From contig OY729432.1 of the NCBI GenBank assembly GCA_963422385.1, positions 3,844,001 through 3,908,000 of the forward strand: 64,000 bases of DNA. The letters are read 5' to 3'. Each line of letters starts with the position of its first letter. The first letter of the stretch is position 1. A model generated the notes under the pieces. The model was not told the DNA's origin. It ran no database searches and saw only the letters and a list, made by a program, of their open reading frames with translations. The stretch comes from JAJDTQ01 sp963422385 (GTDB lineage Bacteria; Desulfobacterota; Binatia; UBA9968; JAJDTQ01). The translations under genes and the position numbers were made by a program. Below are positions 15,955 to 26,400 of this stretch, one piece after another.

Positions 15955-16800
15955 CTACGCCAGGGACCGTTGCGCCGACAACAGCGTATTGGACAGCAGC
16001 ATGCAGATCGTCATCGGTCCGACCCCCCCCGGCACCGGCGAAATCCACGACGCACGCTCCCGGGCCGCGTCGAACTCCACGTCCCCCGCGAGCTTTCCCG
16101 TGGGCAGACGGTTGATGCCGACGTCGATGACCACCGCGCCGGGCTTGATCCATTCCCCGCGAACGGCGCCGGCCTTGCCAACCGCCGCCACCACCACATC
16201 CGCCCGCGCCACCTCCCGGCCGAGGTCCGCGGTCCGCGAGTGACACAGGGTCACGGTAGCGTGCCGTGCCAGCAACATGAGCGCCACCGGCTTGCCGACG
16301 ATGTTGCTGCGACCCACCACCACGGCGTTCTTCCCCTTGAGATCGCAGCCTACGGAATCCAGCATCCTCATGATCCCCAGAGGCGTACAGGGCTGGAAGC
16401 CCGTCCCGCCGGAGAGAAGCAGCCCCTGGTTCACCGGATGAAAGCCGTCCACGTCCTTCTCCGGAGACACGGTTTCGAGGATCCGTTCCGAACGGATATG
16501 AGCGGGCAACGGCAGTTGCACGAGAATACCGTGAATGGACGGGTCCTCGTTGAGACCGCCGATGACTCCCATGAGCTCATGCTCGGTCATCGACGCAGGA
16601 AGAAGGTGCTCCACGGACCGGATACCCACTTCCGCGCACGCCTTCTCCTTGTTCCGGACGTAAATGCGGGACGCCGGGTCATCCCCCACGAGCGCTACTC
16701 CGAGCCCGGGAACCACACCGTGGTCGTTACGGAGGCGCCCGGTCTCCATACGCACTTCGTCCCGCACCTGTTTGGCCAAGGCATTGCCGTCGATAATCAT
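15955..16800 (-). CDS. folD: bifunctional methylene-THF dehydrogenase/methenyl-THF cyclohydrolase
   Basis: 281 aa. The substrate and catalytic region is SRIYVRNKEKACAEVGI with the key Lys. GILVQLPLPAHI and PEKDVDGFHPVNQG are the two PROSITE-type FolD signatures. The NADP-binding domain has VVGRSNIVGKPVALMLL, and the end is PVPGGVGPMTICMLL. It oxidises the methylene-THF produced by GcvT to formyl-THF. AAGGA precedes the ATG. A REP-like palindrome lies immediately after the stop. Confidence 0.96.
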   Translation of the reverse strand: MIIDGNALAKQVRDEVRMETGRLRNDHGVVPGLGVALVGDDPASRIYVRNKEKACAEVGIRSVEHLLPASMTEHELMGVIGGLNEDPSIHGILVQLPLPAHIRSERILETVSPEKDVDGFHPVNQGLLLSGGTGFQPCTPLGIMRMLDSVGCDLKGKNAVVVGRSNIVGKPVALMLLARHATVTLCHSRTADLGREVARADVVVAAVGKAGAVRGEWIKPGAVVIDVGINRLPTGKLAGDVEFDAARERASWISPVPGGVGPMTICMLLSNTLLSAQRSLA

Positions 16801-16941
16801 CGTCCTTCTCGTATCAATGACTTCATGCAGAGGTCGAGATTCCGGTTAACACGCTCGGAGAAGGAGGTCAATGAACAACGGCAACCCACGGCCGGGAGCG
16901 CCGTCTTGACACCCCTTGGGTGCTCACGTACCAATGGGTCA

Positions 16942-18060
16942 ATGGTCGTAGGCGTGCCGAAAGAGTTGAAAACCGAGGAAAACCGGGTCGCGCTGACGCC
17001 CGCGGGAGCGGCGGCCTTCATCGCCCACGGCCACCAGGTGCTGGTGGAACGTAACGCCGGCAGGGGCAGCCACATCGCCAACCGTGCCTACACCGCCACC
17101 GGCGCAACCATACCGGACCGGGCGCGGGACGTATGGGACCGGGCCGATCTCGTCATGAAGGTCAAGGAACCGATGGCCGAAGAGTTCGCCCACCTGAGGC
17201 CCGACCTGACGGTCTTCACCTATCTCCATCTGGCCGCGCAGCCCGAACTGGCCAGGACCCTGTGCGAGCGGGGCGTGACCGCCATCGGCTACGAGACCAT
17301 CGAGATGGACGACGGCTCCCTGCCCCTGCTGACCCCCATGAGCGAGATCGCCGGCCGGCTGTCGCTGCAGGTGGGCGCATGGTGCCTGCAGGCGGAGAAC
17401 GGCGGCAGGGGCGTGCTTCTGGGGGGCGCCTCCGGGGTTCGTCCGGGCAAGGTGGTGGTGCTCGGAGCCGGCACGGTGGGCGTTTCCGCTTGCCAGGTGG
17501 CGGCCGGCATGGGCGCCTACGTCAGCGTGCTGGACGTCAACTCTGCCCGGCTGCGCTACATCCACGATATTCTCGGCGGCCGGCTCACCACCCTCATGTC
17601 CAATCGGGCCAATCTGGAAGAAGAGATCGTCGACGCCGACCTGCTGATCGGATCGGTGCTCATTACCGGAGACAGGACTCCGATGCTTCTCCCGAAGGAC
17701 CGGATCAGGCAGATGAAGCGGGGCGCTGCCATCGTCGACGTGTCCATCGATCAGGGGGGTTTCGCCGAGACGTCCCGGCCCACCACGCACCGCGACCCCG
17801 TCTACGTCGAGGAGCGGGTGGTGCACTATTGCGTCACCAACATGCCGGCGCTGGTACCGCATACCTCCACCTACGCCCTGACCAATGCCACGCTGTCCTA
17901 CGGCCTGACCATGGCCGACAAGGGGCTTCGACGGGCGATGCAGGAGAACCGGCCGTTGGCCCGGGGCCTCAACGTGCACGCCAGCAAGGTGACTCATGCC
18001 GGCGTCGCCAGCGCCCTGAAGATGCCCCTGGCTTCGGTGGACGAGGTGCTTTACGCATGA
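16942..18060 (+). CDS. ald: alanine dehydrogenase
   Basis: 372 aa, the usual length. VGVPKELKTEENRVALTPAGA is the N-terminal signature, VMKVKEPMAEEF the substrate region, and VVVLGAGTVGVSACQVAAGMGAYVSVLDVNSARL the NAD fold ending in Asp. SIDQGGFAETSRPTTHRDPVY follows. It interconverts alanine and pyruvate with NADH. A TTGACA lies at 16906-16911, but the -10 is poor. The stop overlaps the next start (ATGA), which couples it to the DHH phosphoesterase. Confidence 0.94.
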   Translation: MVVGVPKELKTEENRVALTPAGAAAFIAHGHQVLVERNAGRGSHIANRAYTATGATIPDRARDVWDRADLVMKVKEPMAEEFAHLRPDLTVFTYLHLAAQPELARTLCERGVTAIGYETIEMDDGSLPLLTPMSEIAGRLSLQVGAWCLQAENGGRGVLLGGASGVRPGKVVVLGAGTVGVSACQVAAGMGAYVSVLDVNSARLRYIHDILGGRLTTLMSNRANLEEEIVDADLLIGSVLITGDRTPMLLPKDRIRQMKRGAAIVDVSIDQGGFAETSRPTTHRDPVYVEERVVHYCVTNMPALVPHTSTYALTNATLSYGLTMADKGLRRAMQENRPLARGLNVHASKVTHAGVASALKMPLASVDEVLYA

Positions 18061-18998
18061 GACTGGTGACCCGACCCGACTTCGACGGCATCGTGTGCGG
18101 CGCCCTCATCACCGCCCTCGAGGACATCGATTCCTGCCTGTTCGTGGAGCCCAAGTTCATGCAGGACGGCGCCGTCGACATACGCGCCGGGGACATCATC
18201 GCCAACCTCCCCTACCATTCCGCATGCAGCCTCTGGTTCGACCACCACTTCACCAACGGCGCGGCGGGCTTTGACCAACCCGTCGTCGCCGGGCGCGGCG
18301 CCTTCCGCATGGCGCCGAGCGCGGCCCGGGTGGTGTACGAGTACTATTCGCAGGTGCCCAGCGCTTCGCCGGAGCGTTATCGTTCCGGGCTGCCCATGAT
18401 GGACACCGAGCGCGTGACCGTGCTGCTGAAGGATACGGACAAGATCGACGGCGGCACCCTCACCCGTGACGACGTGCTCCATCCAGCGGGCCACGTGCTG
18501 GTCTCCATGAGCATCTACGGCAAGGAGAGCGCGGAAGAGCCCTACTGGCTCCACCTGATCGACCTGCTTCGAGAGCGCCCCCTGAAGGAAATCCTGGACG
18601 ACCCGGAAGTCCGGGTACGCTGCGAGCGTATCCTTGGCTTGCAGGAAAGACTGCGACAACAACTGCTGGAGCGTGCCGAGCTTCGGGGAAACGCCATCGT
18701 TCTCGATCTGCGGGACACCGAGGACCTGACCGACGCCAACCGTTTTCTGCTCTATACGCTGTTCCCCGAAGGCAACATCTCCATGAAGATCTCCCGGGAT
18801 CCGCAACGGGCTCATACCACCGCCATATCGGTGGGTTACAACATCTTCAACACCACCTCTACCGTGAACGTCGGCGAGTTGCTCAGCCACTACGGCGGCG
18901 GCGGCCACCGGGTGGTGGGATCGTGCAGGGTACCGGATGACGAGGCGGGACGGGCCGTCGAAGAGATCCTGTGCCACATTTCGGAGCCGGCGGGGTAG
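18057..18998 (+). CDS. DHH-family phosphoesterase-like protein
   Basis: 313 aa. The motifs are TRPDFDGIVCGAL (DxD), then FDHHFTN (DHH motif), LLKDTDKIDGG, and C-terminal GELLSHYGGGGHRVVGSC, the DHHA1-type glycine-rich motif. The set is that of manganese phosphoesterases acting on oligonucleotides, cyclic dinucleotides or polyphosphate. This group is often annotated exopolyphosphatase-like, but the substrate is uncertain. It is coupled by a 4-base overlap to alanine dehydrogenase and followed 12 bases later by a cupin gene. Confidence 0.82.
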   Translation: MRLVTRPDFDGIVCGALITALEDIDSCLFVEPKFMQDGAVDIRAGDIIANLPYHSACSLWFDHHFTNGAAGFDQPVVAGRGAFRMAPSAARVVYEYYSQVPSASPERYRSGLPMMDTERVTVLLKDTDKIDGGTLTRDDVLHPAGHVLVSMSIYGKESAEEPYWLHLIDLLRERPLKEILDDPEVRVRCERILGLQERLRQQLLERAELRGNAIVLDLRDTEDLTDANRFLLYTLFPEGNISMKISRDPQRAHTTAISVGYNIFNTTSTVNVGELLSHYGGGGHRVVGSCRVPDDEAGRAVEEILCHISEPAG

Positions 18999-19010
18999 GC
19001 AGAGGTTTCC

Positions 19011-19367
19011 GTGTCCAACGCTGCACCCGACAGGCCGAAGATGGTCAACGTCGACGAGGCCCTCGCCGAGCTTGCCGAGATCAACTCGGAAATCCGCCAC
19101 AAGAGCTGCATCGAGGGCGACGGCTTCAACGTCGGCCTGGTTTCCTTCAGCCCCACCGCCACAACGGATCCCGGACAGATCGTCCATGACCACAAGGACG
19201 TGGTGTGCCACGTGCTCCGGGGCCGTGGCCGGCTGCGCGCGTCCGGGGAAGTCACCCGGCTCCGGCCCGGCATGCTCTGCCACGTTCCCAAGGGTGTGCC
19301 CCACGACTTCGCGGCCGAAGGGGACGAGTTGATCCTGTGCTATTCGCTCATCACCACCCAACGGTAG
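19011..19367 (+). CDS. small cupin-domain protein
   Basis: 118 aa, GTG start with AGAGG upstream. The cupin motifs are GQIVHDHKDVVCHVLRGRGRL (motif 1 with two His) and RLRPGMLCHVPKGVPHDFAAEGDE (motif 2 with His). Such single-domain cupins bind a metal and small acids. It lies in the ald-DHH-cupin run, and its end overlaps the start chosen for the lipoprotein gene. Confidence 0.8.
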   Translation: MSNAAPDRPKMVNVDEALAELAEINSEIRHKSCIEGDGFNVGLVSFSPTATTDPGQIVHDHKDVVCHVLRGRGRLRASGEVTRLRPGMLCHVPKGVPHDFAAEGDELILCYSLITTQR

Positions 19368-20260
19368 CCGCGGCGTCGCTGTGGGCCCTGGTGCTGCTCG
19401 GCGCGGCCGGGTGCACGCGCACCGAAGCCCCGGATCCACGGTATGTGCAGCCGGCGAATCTGCTGGAGATCGTCAACGAGTTCCAGCGTCTTTCGCGGGA
19501 GGACGTCTACCGGTTCGCCATCCCCAAGGACGTGACCGGAACCAATATCCTGAAGGCGACCCTGCTGCGCCTGGACGATTACCAGCGCAAGCACGGGAAC
19601 GGGTACAGCGACGTCGTGGAGTTCACCCGGGCCACCGCCTACGAGCGTCTCCGGGACTACCCGCGCGCCATCCGCCACTACCGGACCGTGGTCCGGGGAG
19701 GCGGCGAGCTGGCGGAACCGGCCACGCAACAACTCGACGCCCTGGAAACGTTTCAACGGATCGCCCGCACGGCGCTTCCCAAAAAAGATCCGTTCGAGTA
19801 CATCCAGAGCCTGGACGATGTGGTCCTGGCCTGGAACGCATTGATCCGGGAACACGAGGGTACTCCGTTGGAGTATCTGGCTCGGGTCGAGGCGGAACGC
19901 ATCGACAGGGCCAAGGTGGCATTCGTGGAGATCAACCGCCATCGGCTGAATCAGGGAAACGAGCTGGTCGTCCTGGGCTACAGCCAGCTCCTCTCCCGAC
20001 ACGTGCGGAGCAAGAACTACCACCGCCACCTGCTGGACTTCGGCGACTACTACGTAAGGCTGGCCAGGGAGTATGCCATTCGGAACGATCCCGAAGGCCT
20101 CGACTTCGAGGTCGAGACCTTCGAAGGATTCGCCCGGTCCGCCATGAAGCTCTATGCGGAAGTGGCCCAACAGGACGGCGTGATCGAGAAGATCGAGGCC
20201 AACGGCAAGCTCGAAGCATTGAAGGGTCTCATGGAGCAAACGAGGAGATCGAACCGATGA
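19337..20260 (+). CDS. probable exported lipoprotein, helical (TPR-like)
   Basis: About 307 aa from the GTG at 19337, which overlaps the cupin gene by 31 bases. A hydrophobic segment ASLWALVLLGAAGC ends in a lipobox (LGAAGC), so it is probably lipidated and moved to the outer membrane. The mature part is alpha-helical with repeated aromatic-basic helices (RLRDYPRAIRHYRTVV, YAIRNDPEGL), like TPR or BamD-type scaffolds, but no named family was recognised. The stop overlaps the start of the next exported protein, which suggests partnership. The start is uncertain, because no ATG lies in the right place. Confidence 0.6.
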   Translation: MLFAHHHPTVAAASLWALVLLGAAGCTRTEAPDPRYVQPANLLEIVNEFQRLSREDVYRFAIPKDVTGTNILKATLLRLDDYQRKHGNGYSDVVEFTRATAYERLRDYPRAIRHYRTVVRGGGELAEPATQQLDALETFQRIARTALPKKDPFEYIQSLDDVVLAWNALIREHEGTPLEYLARVEAERIDRAKVAFVEINRHRLNQGNELVVLGYSQLLSRHVRSKNYHRHLLDFGDYYVRLAREYAIRNDPEGLDFEVETFEGFARSAMKLYAEVAQQDGVIEKIEANGKLEALKGLMEQTRRSNR

Positions 20261-22746
20261 AGACCGGCGCGTTGCTGTTCTGCCTGTTGCTGGTGTTGCC
20301 GGTGTCCGCCGTGGCGCAGTCGGCTGGCGTTGCGTCCCAACGGACACTGGATCCCTTGCGTGACTTCGATCCCTTCAGGGCGCCGGTGACCCCCGAGCGA
20401 TACTTTCCCGACGAGCTGGAGCAACGCACGCGTGTGGCCATCGTGGACGCCCTGACCCACAGGACGGAGAGACTCCGCGGACACGTCCGCTACTTCGAAG
20501 GGAACGACAGGGAACGGCTCGCCGGCGGCGGCAACGTGAGCGGACTGACCCACCACGTGCGGGAGCTCCACCACGGCAACCTCTCCGACCGTGAAACGTA
20601 TCGCGACGCGCAACAGGAGGCCCTGGCGGTGGCGCCGCCCGGCGCGCCGCAACGGTTGATTCAAGCCCGGCTGGGCCGGGACGAGCTGGAACAGGCCGAG
20701 GCGCTGGTCGCCGAGCACCGTATCGGGCGCTGGAACGCGCTCTTGAACCGGCTGCTTGCCTCCGTGGATCTGATAACGCTGGCGTCGGGGTCGTATGTCA
20801 CCGCCGCGGTGGAGACCGCGTTTGTCGAGATGCAGCGCACGCGGGCGCCGCGCATGCCGGAGGCCGAGCGCAAGGCCCTGGCCTTCTACAAACGCTTCCT
20901 CGACCGTTTTCCGGATGATCCCGGAAGCACCGAGGTGGCGGAGAAGGTCACGGCCCTTGAAGCCGACCGAAAAGGCATCTGGATCCACAAGCACCTGACC
21001 AGCGCCCGCGAGGCCCTGGATGAGGGCAGGATCGAGGACGCGGAGTTTCACGCCCACCTGGCGGCCGTGGTCGACCCCGAGGCGGAGGACGTCGAGGAGC
21101 GATTCCGGGAGATCGACGAAGCCAGGGCGACGCGAGAGGAGAGCCGGCGCCGGCAGCTCTCCGTCGCCGAAACCGACACCCTTTCCGACGCCAGTCCCGC
21201 ACAATCGAAGGATGTCCGGTCGCTGCTCCACGCCTTGGTCAAAGGGGACGCCGCCGCGGCCATGGAACACGCGCGCGGCATGGAGCGGCGATACGCCGGC
21301 GAGCCCTTGGCGGCATTGGCCAAGGACGCCCGGGCGGTGGCTCAGGAGTTGAGCGGCCAGCACGAAGAGGCCAAGCGGACCCTCGACGAGATCGTCCGCA
21401 GATCATCCTCCGGTCGCCAGAAAGAGCGTGCCCGGATCCTGCTGGACAGTCCGGAGTACAACCTTCTGGGAGTCCTCGACCGCGCCCGCACGCGGCACCG
21501 TCTGGAGCAGGTGCGTTTCGTGATGCTCGGCCGGAACTTCCTCGAGAAGAACGTTCTGATCGGAGCGGCGCCGGTGATCACCCACGGCGTGGCCGGGGCC
21601 GCCACTCTGGGAACCGCCAATGTCCTGATCGTCAGCAGCAACCTCCTGGAGATGCTCAGCGGCAATCCGGTGTCGGATCAGGCAGTGATGGACGCCGCCG
21701 CGCGATATGTCCGTTTCCGTACGGACTCGGAAGAATCCGGCGACGTCTACGAGGTGATGGGAAAAGCCTACGAAAGCAAGGGGCACCTCCACAAGGCGCT
21801 GTACTACCACAGGCTGTCCGGAAAGCTGTCGGCGGAACAAATCCGGGAACTGGAGGAGAACGCCGGACGCACGCTGCTGAAGGCGGCCGAAGAGAGTGCA
21901 TCCGAAGCGCGGCAACGGACCCTGTATGCGGCGATTCTCCAGCATTACCCGGACACACCGGCCGGAGAGAAAGCCAAGGGCCTGCTGGCGCGGCTGGTCT
22001 CCGTGAAGAGCCGGGGCCTGAGGCTCAGCAAGCAGTTCCTCACCGAGAACCCGCAGATATACGGACCTCACGGGCTCGGCCTCAAGACCGCCCTGCTCGA
22101 CGGCCGAGTCAACAACATGGAGCTGGCCGAGAACGGCATCAACGTCCTCGGCCGCAACACGATCATGCTGCACTACGACACCCCTTGGGGCGTTCGGACC
22201 CGTACCTATCCGGTGTCGGAGCGGCGGATCGAGGGCCTGGAGAGCCTGCTGCGCAAGAAGCACTACGAGCTTGCGTTGGAGGATGTCGATGAAAGGGACG
22301 GCAACAGCGCCGGTGGACTCAGGGACTTCCCGGCACGACTGATGCAGCTCGGGGCGGCGGACCGCCGACCCGACGACGCGGACCTGCAGTTCGTCCGCCG
22401 CACCGGCCGTGCCGCCGACCCGCGCTCGCCCATACTCGACCACCAACTACTGAGTGAGAAGGAAACCGATCCCCAGCGAGCCCTTGGCCTGCCCACGGTC
22501 CGGGGCAGCGTCACCGCTTCAGGGGTCAGCATGCGCGCGGACGCGCCAAAATCATTCCTGGCCGACGAGCTGATGGTCGGCAACGACTCCGTCAGCCCCT
22601 ATGCCGGCGTGCGGCTGCCGATACCGTTGCTCAAGGACTTCATCCCGGTGGATTTCATGCTCCGCGCGCGTCCGGGCCTGCCGTCCCTCACGCCCCAGAT
22701 CCGCAGGCCGAAGACGTCCGTGGACGACGCGCGCCTCTACCGGTAA
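20257..22746 (+). CDS. large exported helical protein of unknown function
   Basis: 829 aa. It begins with a clear signal peptide (MKTGALLFCLLLVLPVSAVAQSAG). The rest is mostly charged helices with TPR-like pairs (YEVMGKAYESKGHLHKALYYHRLSGKLSAEQIRELEENAG, AILQHYPDTPAGEKAKGLLARL). A less helical C-terminal third contains NPQIYGPHGLGLKTALLDGRVNNMELAENGINVLG. A hydrophobic patch near residues 430-465 (VLIGAAPVITHGVAGAATLGTANVLI) may insert in a membrane. No family is recognised. The ATGA overlap with the lipoprotein gene points to a two-component envelope machine. Confidence 0.65.
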   Translation: MKTGALLFCLLLVLPVSAVAQSAGVASQRTLDPLRDFDPFRAPVTPERYFPDELEQRTRVAIVDALTHRTERLRGHVRYFEGNDRERLAGGGNVSGLTHHVRELHHGNLSDRETYRDAQQEALAVAPPGAPQRLIQARLGRDELEQAEALVAEHRIGRWNALLNRLLASVDLITLASGSYVTAAVETAFVEMQRTRAPRMPEAERKALAFYKRFLDRFPDDPGSTEVAEKVTALEADRKGIWIHKHLTSAREALDEGRIEDAEFHAHLAAVVDPEAEDVEERFREIDEARATREESRRRQLSVAETDTLSDASPAQSKDVRSLLHALVKGDAAAAMEHARGMERRYAGEPLAALAKDARAVAQELSGQHEEAKRTLDEIVRRSSSGRQKERARILLDSPEYNLLGVLDRARTRHRLEQVRFVMLGRNFLEKNVLIGAAPVITHGVAGAATLGTANVLIVSSNLLEMLSGNPVSDQAVMDAAARYVRFRTDSEESGDVYEVMGKAYESKGHLHKALYYHRLSGKLSAEQIRELEENAGRTLLKAAEESASEARQRTLYAAILQHYPDTPAGEKAKGLLARLVSVKSRGLRLSKQFLTENPQIYGPHGLGLKTALLDGRVNNMELAENGINVLGRNTIMLHYDTPWGVRTRTYPVSERRIEGLESLLRKKHYELALEDVDERDGNSAGGLRDFPARLMQLGAADRRPDDADLQFVRRTGRAADPRSPILDHQLLSEKETDPQRALGLPTVRGSVTASGVSMRADAPKSFLADELMVGNDSVSPYAGVRLPIPLLKDFIPVDFMLRARPGLPSLTPQIRRPKTSVDDARLYR

Positions 22747-22847
22747 CCCGGGCGGGGGGCCAACCCCGGTCGGGTGCCGGACAATTCCCGTGGAGACCCC
22801 GAGCATAACCCATGTATACGAAACAGGCAGCAACGTCCCGAGACACC

Positions 22848-22867
22848 ATTCCCGCGAAAGCGGGAAT
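22848..22867. repeat. palindromic repeat ATTCCCGCGAAAGCGGGAAT
   Basis: A near-perfect hairpin (ATTCCCGC with GCGGGAAT around GAAA) in the 215-base gap before ridA. A related form (CCCGCTTCCGCGGG) is at about 32968-32981. This is a widespread type of extragenic repeat in Proteobacteria. Confidence 0.65.
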
Positions 22868-22961
22868 CCATGGGTAGTGGCGAGGCTGACGGCGGTGCTT
22901 CCCCGGCCCTGCCAAGAGCATCGGCTCAACCCGAACAAGATACCGGTCCCAGGAGGAGATC

Positions 22962-23354
22962 ATGAAAACCACGCTTCAGCCCGCCAGCATCCCGGATCCG
23001 CGTCCGCGCTACTCGCAAGGCATTCTTGCCGAAGGGAAACGCCTGCTTTTCATCGCCGGCCAGACCGCGGTGGACGCTGACGGGAACGTCGTCGGCAAGG
23101 GCGACGCCGCGGCCCAGGCCGAGCAGGTGCTCAAGAACATGAAGTCGGTTCTCGACGAGGCCGGAGCCAGCTTCGCCGACATCGCCAAGATCACCACCTA
23201 CATCACCGACCCGCGGTACCGGGACGCATTGAGCCCCGCGCGGCTCAAGTACCTGAGCGCCGACCCGCCCTCCAGCACCCTGGTGGTGGTCAGCGGCCTG
23301 GCCAACCCGGACTATCTGGTGGAGATCGAGGCCATCGCCGTGCTGCAAGACTGA
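22962..23354 (+). CDS. ridA: RidA family protein (enamine/imine deaminase)
   Basis: 130 aa. YSQGILAEGKRLLFIAGQTAVDADGNVVG, QAEQVLKNMKSVLDEAGASFADIAKITTYITD and the C-terminal VVVSGLANPDYLVEIEAIAVL match the Rid superfamily. The canonical C-terminal Glu of the active site (VEIEAIAV) is present, and the Arg of RidA (usually about residue 105) appears replaced by the TLVVVSGLA stretch. The precise subfamily is therefore open. A GGAGG precedes the ATG. Confidence 0.85.
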   Translation: MKTTLQPASIPDPRPRYSQGILAEGKRLLFIAGQTAVDADGNVVGKGDAAAQAEQVLKNMKSVLDEAGASFADIAKITTYITDPRYRDALSPARLKYLSADPPSSTLVVVSGLANPDYLVEIEAIAVLQD

Positions 23355-23434
23355 CAGGCCGGCGGGAGAAAAGCCTGCGGCGTACTTTATTTCTTTATAG
23401 ATTTATGTCGTCAAAGCATCGCGAGGGCAACGAT

Positions 23435-26400
23435 ATGGACAACGAGGGCGATGCGTTCGGATCAAGCGCACAAGCAAACAAGGCCAGTAACAAGGAAGTT
23501 CAGGAATTGGTCCGGGCTCGGATTGAAAACCTTAGGCCTAAGCTGCTCGACCTCAGTCGTCGCAATCCTCTGATTTCAACCAGGTTTTCCCCCCGCTCGA
23601 ATTCCTACATCCGTGTTGTTGACGAATTACCGGATGTACTCTGGTTCCGTTTGGAAAATGACAAGGGGATGCGGTTCAGGTCGCTACCTCGGTTAGAAGA
23701 GGATCCGCGAGACGAACAGACAACCGACTTCCAGGACGCGATCGCGAATGCCCGGTTGACTGACCCAGCCTACTTGGCCGCAGTGGATCAGATCGATCCA
23801 GACAGCGAGACAGCCTTTGAGCAGAACCAACAGTTGGAACGCGAACTGAAAGACCGCATTCGGGCTCTGCTCAACATGCCTGCAAGGCAAACGAAGACCT
23901 CTATCTCCCTGTCACAACACGCAAGAAACAATGGAATTTTCCCTTCCTACGAACTTCCAGAGCCGAACGACCAGGATGGGGATGGCCGCCATACCGACAA
24001 TTGTATCCAGACCTTGCTTCTGCCGGATGACATGGAGCGTAAGCTCAATGGTCTCAATTCGAAGTGCCGAACGTGGATTCAGGAAACCGGCATCAATGTC
24101 TTACATGCCGCGTTCGGCTTCCTCGAATGGACCGAGTCAAATGGCAAGAACAATTCGTTCGCTCCACTTGTTTTGGCCAAGGTCGAAATTGATAGGGAAA
24201 GGACCCACGAGGAACCTGTGTTCCGGGTTCACCGTACTGGTGACAAAGCCGAGACCAACATGGTCCTTTCCGAGAAGCTACGTCTCGATTTCGGGATTGA
24301 TCTGCCAAAATACGAAGGCGGCTCTATCGAGCAGTATCTCGAAAAGATTGCCAAAGCTTCGCCAAAATCCCTGAAATGGAAAATGCGGCGCCAGGTTGCT
24401 TTCGGAGTCTTTCCATCCGCGCGCATGGCGATGTACTACGATCTTGATACCAGCCGGAATCGCTTCGATCAAAACCGCGCCATTAGTAAGCTGTTGGGCG
24501 GCTCCTCTGTACATGGACCAAACCTCTACGGGGATGAGTATGAAATCGATCGACCGGATTCGGAGGCGAAAATTCCCCATCTTGTCCTGAACGCCGATTC
24601 CTCCCAGTTCAGTGCAATGATCGATGTTGTGGACGGGAAAGACCTTGCTATCGAGGGTCCGCCTGGAACGGGAAAATCCCAGACGATCGTCAATATCATC
24701 GGGACGGCAATCGCAAATGGCAAGAAGGTGCTGTTCGTCGCAGAGAAGACGGCGGCTCTCGACGTCGTTGGATCCCGACTCGAAGCGGTTGGTCTTGGGG
24801 AGTTCATTTTACCACTTCAAGCTGAACGGTCCGCGCGAGAAAAAGTCGTTGCGTCGTTGCGTCGTTGCGTAGACGCGTAGAGATGACGGTCTCGGAGTCT
24901 GCAAAAGATTTACGACCGCAAAATTGAAGAGTTCAAACAAACCAGGGCCAAGCTGTCTGCCTACAAAGACGTCATCTCTGCTCGTCTCGGAAATACCAGG
25001 CTTACCGTCTACCACATCCTCGGAAAGAGCATCTCTACAAACGGCGTGCTCCTCGGAAAGCCTCCGACACTAACAAACCGGGAAATTCACAACATCACAG
25101 CCTATGACCAGTCGCGCATCGATTCGTTGCGACGTCTGGGGACGGCTGTGGAAAAATCGTGGCACGCCGCAATTGCGGCAAAGCCGCATTGGCGGGGACA
25201 CAGGCTACTCCACATTGACAAGTTTTCGGTTGAACAAACATGCGATCTCGCCAAAGCTGCGGCAAGCGCTTACCTGACAGCGGCACAAACACGCCAAGCA
25301 CTTGCCGCTTTCGCCGTTGATCCGGAAATGACGCCGCCTGACCTGAAGTGGCTAAAGGCAGGATTGGACGCTCTCGCGCGCCTCACATCATTAGATGTTG
25401 GTCTTATCGGCAGGCTTTATCGGCAACAAGCAATTGAAGCCTTCACCCGTTATCTTGATAGATGCAAAAGTTTTCAAACAACACGGCAAGAACTATCGCA
25501 GATATTCCTAGATGCAGCAGATGAGGATTGGCCAAACCGGCTTCGAAGGATCGACGAGCTTTGCGAAAACAATGGTTTTGATACCTTTGATATCAAGAAA
25601 CTTCAATCCAAGTTACGCGAAGAGACAGCCACCCTTTCACGATGGAAAAAAGCATATGAGAAGCTGGACGAATTCGCTGGAATTCTACCGGAAAGCGCAA
25701 CCTTCGGCATTCCAGAACTTGCAAGAGGACGGAAACTGGTTTCTGAAACGCCTAGGGAGGTCCTAGCGCTCCGAAATGAGATAACAGCCGATCCAGCGGC
25801 CGCCGTCGTCATGAAACGGGCAGGCCAACAAGGAAGAAACCTACTTGAAAGAAGAGACGAACTCCGTAATATCATCTCCACGACGACGAATATTTCAACC
25901 GCTGATCTGTCCGAGTACGCTGTGACGATACTGGGTGCAGGCGCTTTGCGTTTTTTCTCCTCCAAGTATCAGTCAGCGAAGCGAGCTTACTTGTCGATAT
26001 CGCGCCGAGAGTCATTTAACAAGAAGCTCGCGGCTAAGGATATTCGAGCGCTAGTCGAATGGCAGAAAGACGAACAAAACTTCAGGAAGGACCCGCAGGT
26101 TGCGACATTATTCGGATCCCATTTCCAGGGTGTGAGCACTGATTTTGATTTATTTGACCGACTTCTCGCCTTCTATGAAGATGTCGAGCGAAATTTTTCT
26201 GGAGCGGAGAACCAAAAAATCGGAAGATTTCTCAAAACCGCTGCACTCGACCTCTTGATGTCAATCCCGGATATTGACGGAGAGATAGGGCCAAACACTT
26301 TTGGCCAGCTAGGAAAGGAAATCGAACCCAGAACGTCAATCTTGTCCAACTTCAGGCAAGCACTGGAGGAGTTGGAATCGCTCATCATCGGCTTCAAGGA

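Noticed and set aside
15970..16941. Plus-strand extension ahead of alanine dehydrogenase
   Set aside because: It is the antisense of folD; alanine dehydrogenase begins with its family N terminus at 16942.
24878..24886. TAG and TGA inside the DUF4011 helicase as recoded codons
   Set aside because: They lie in the shifted stretch made by the 8-bp repeat. The family sequence RRRVEM is found in the other frame, so a frameshift explains them.
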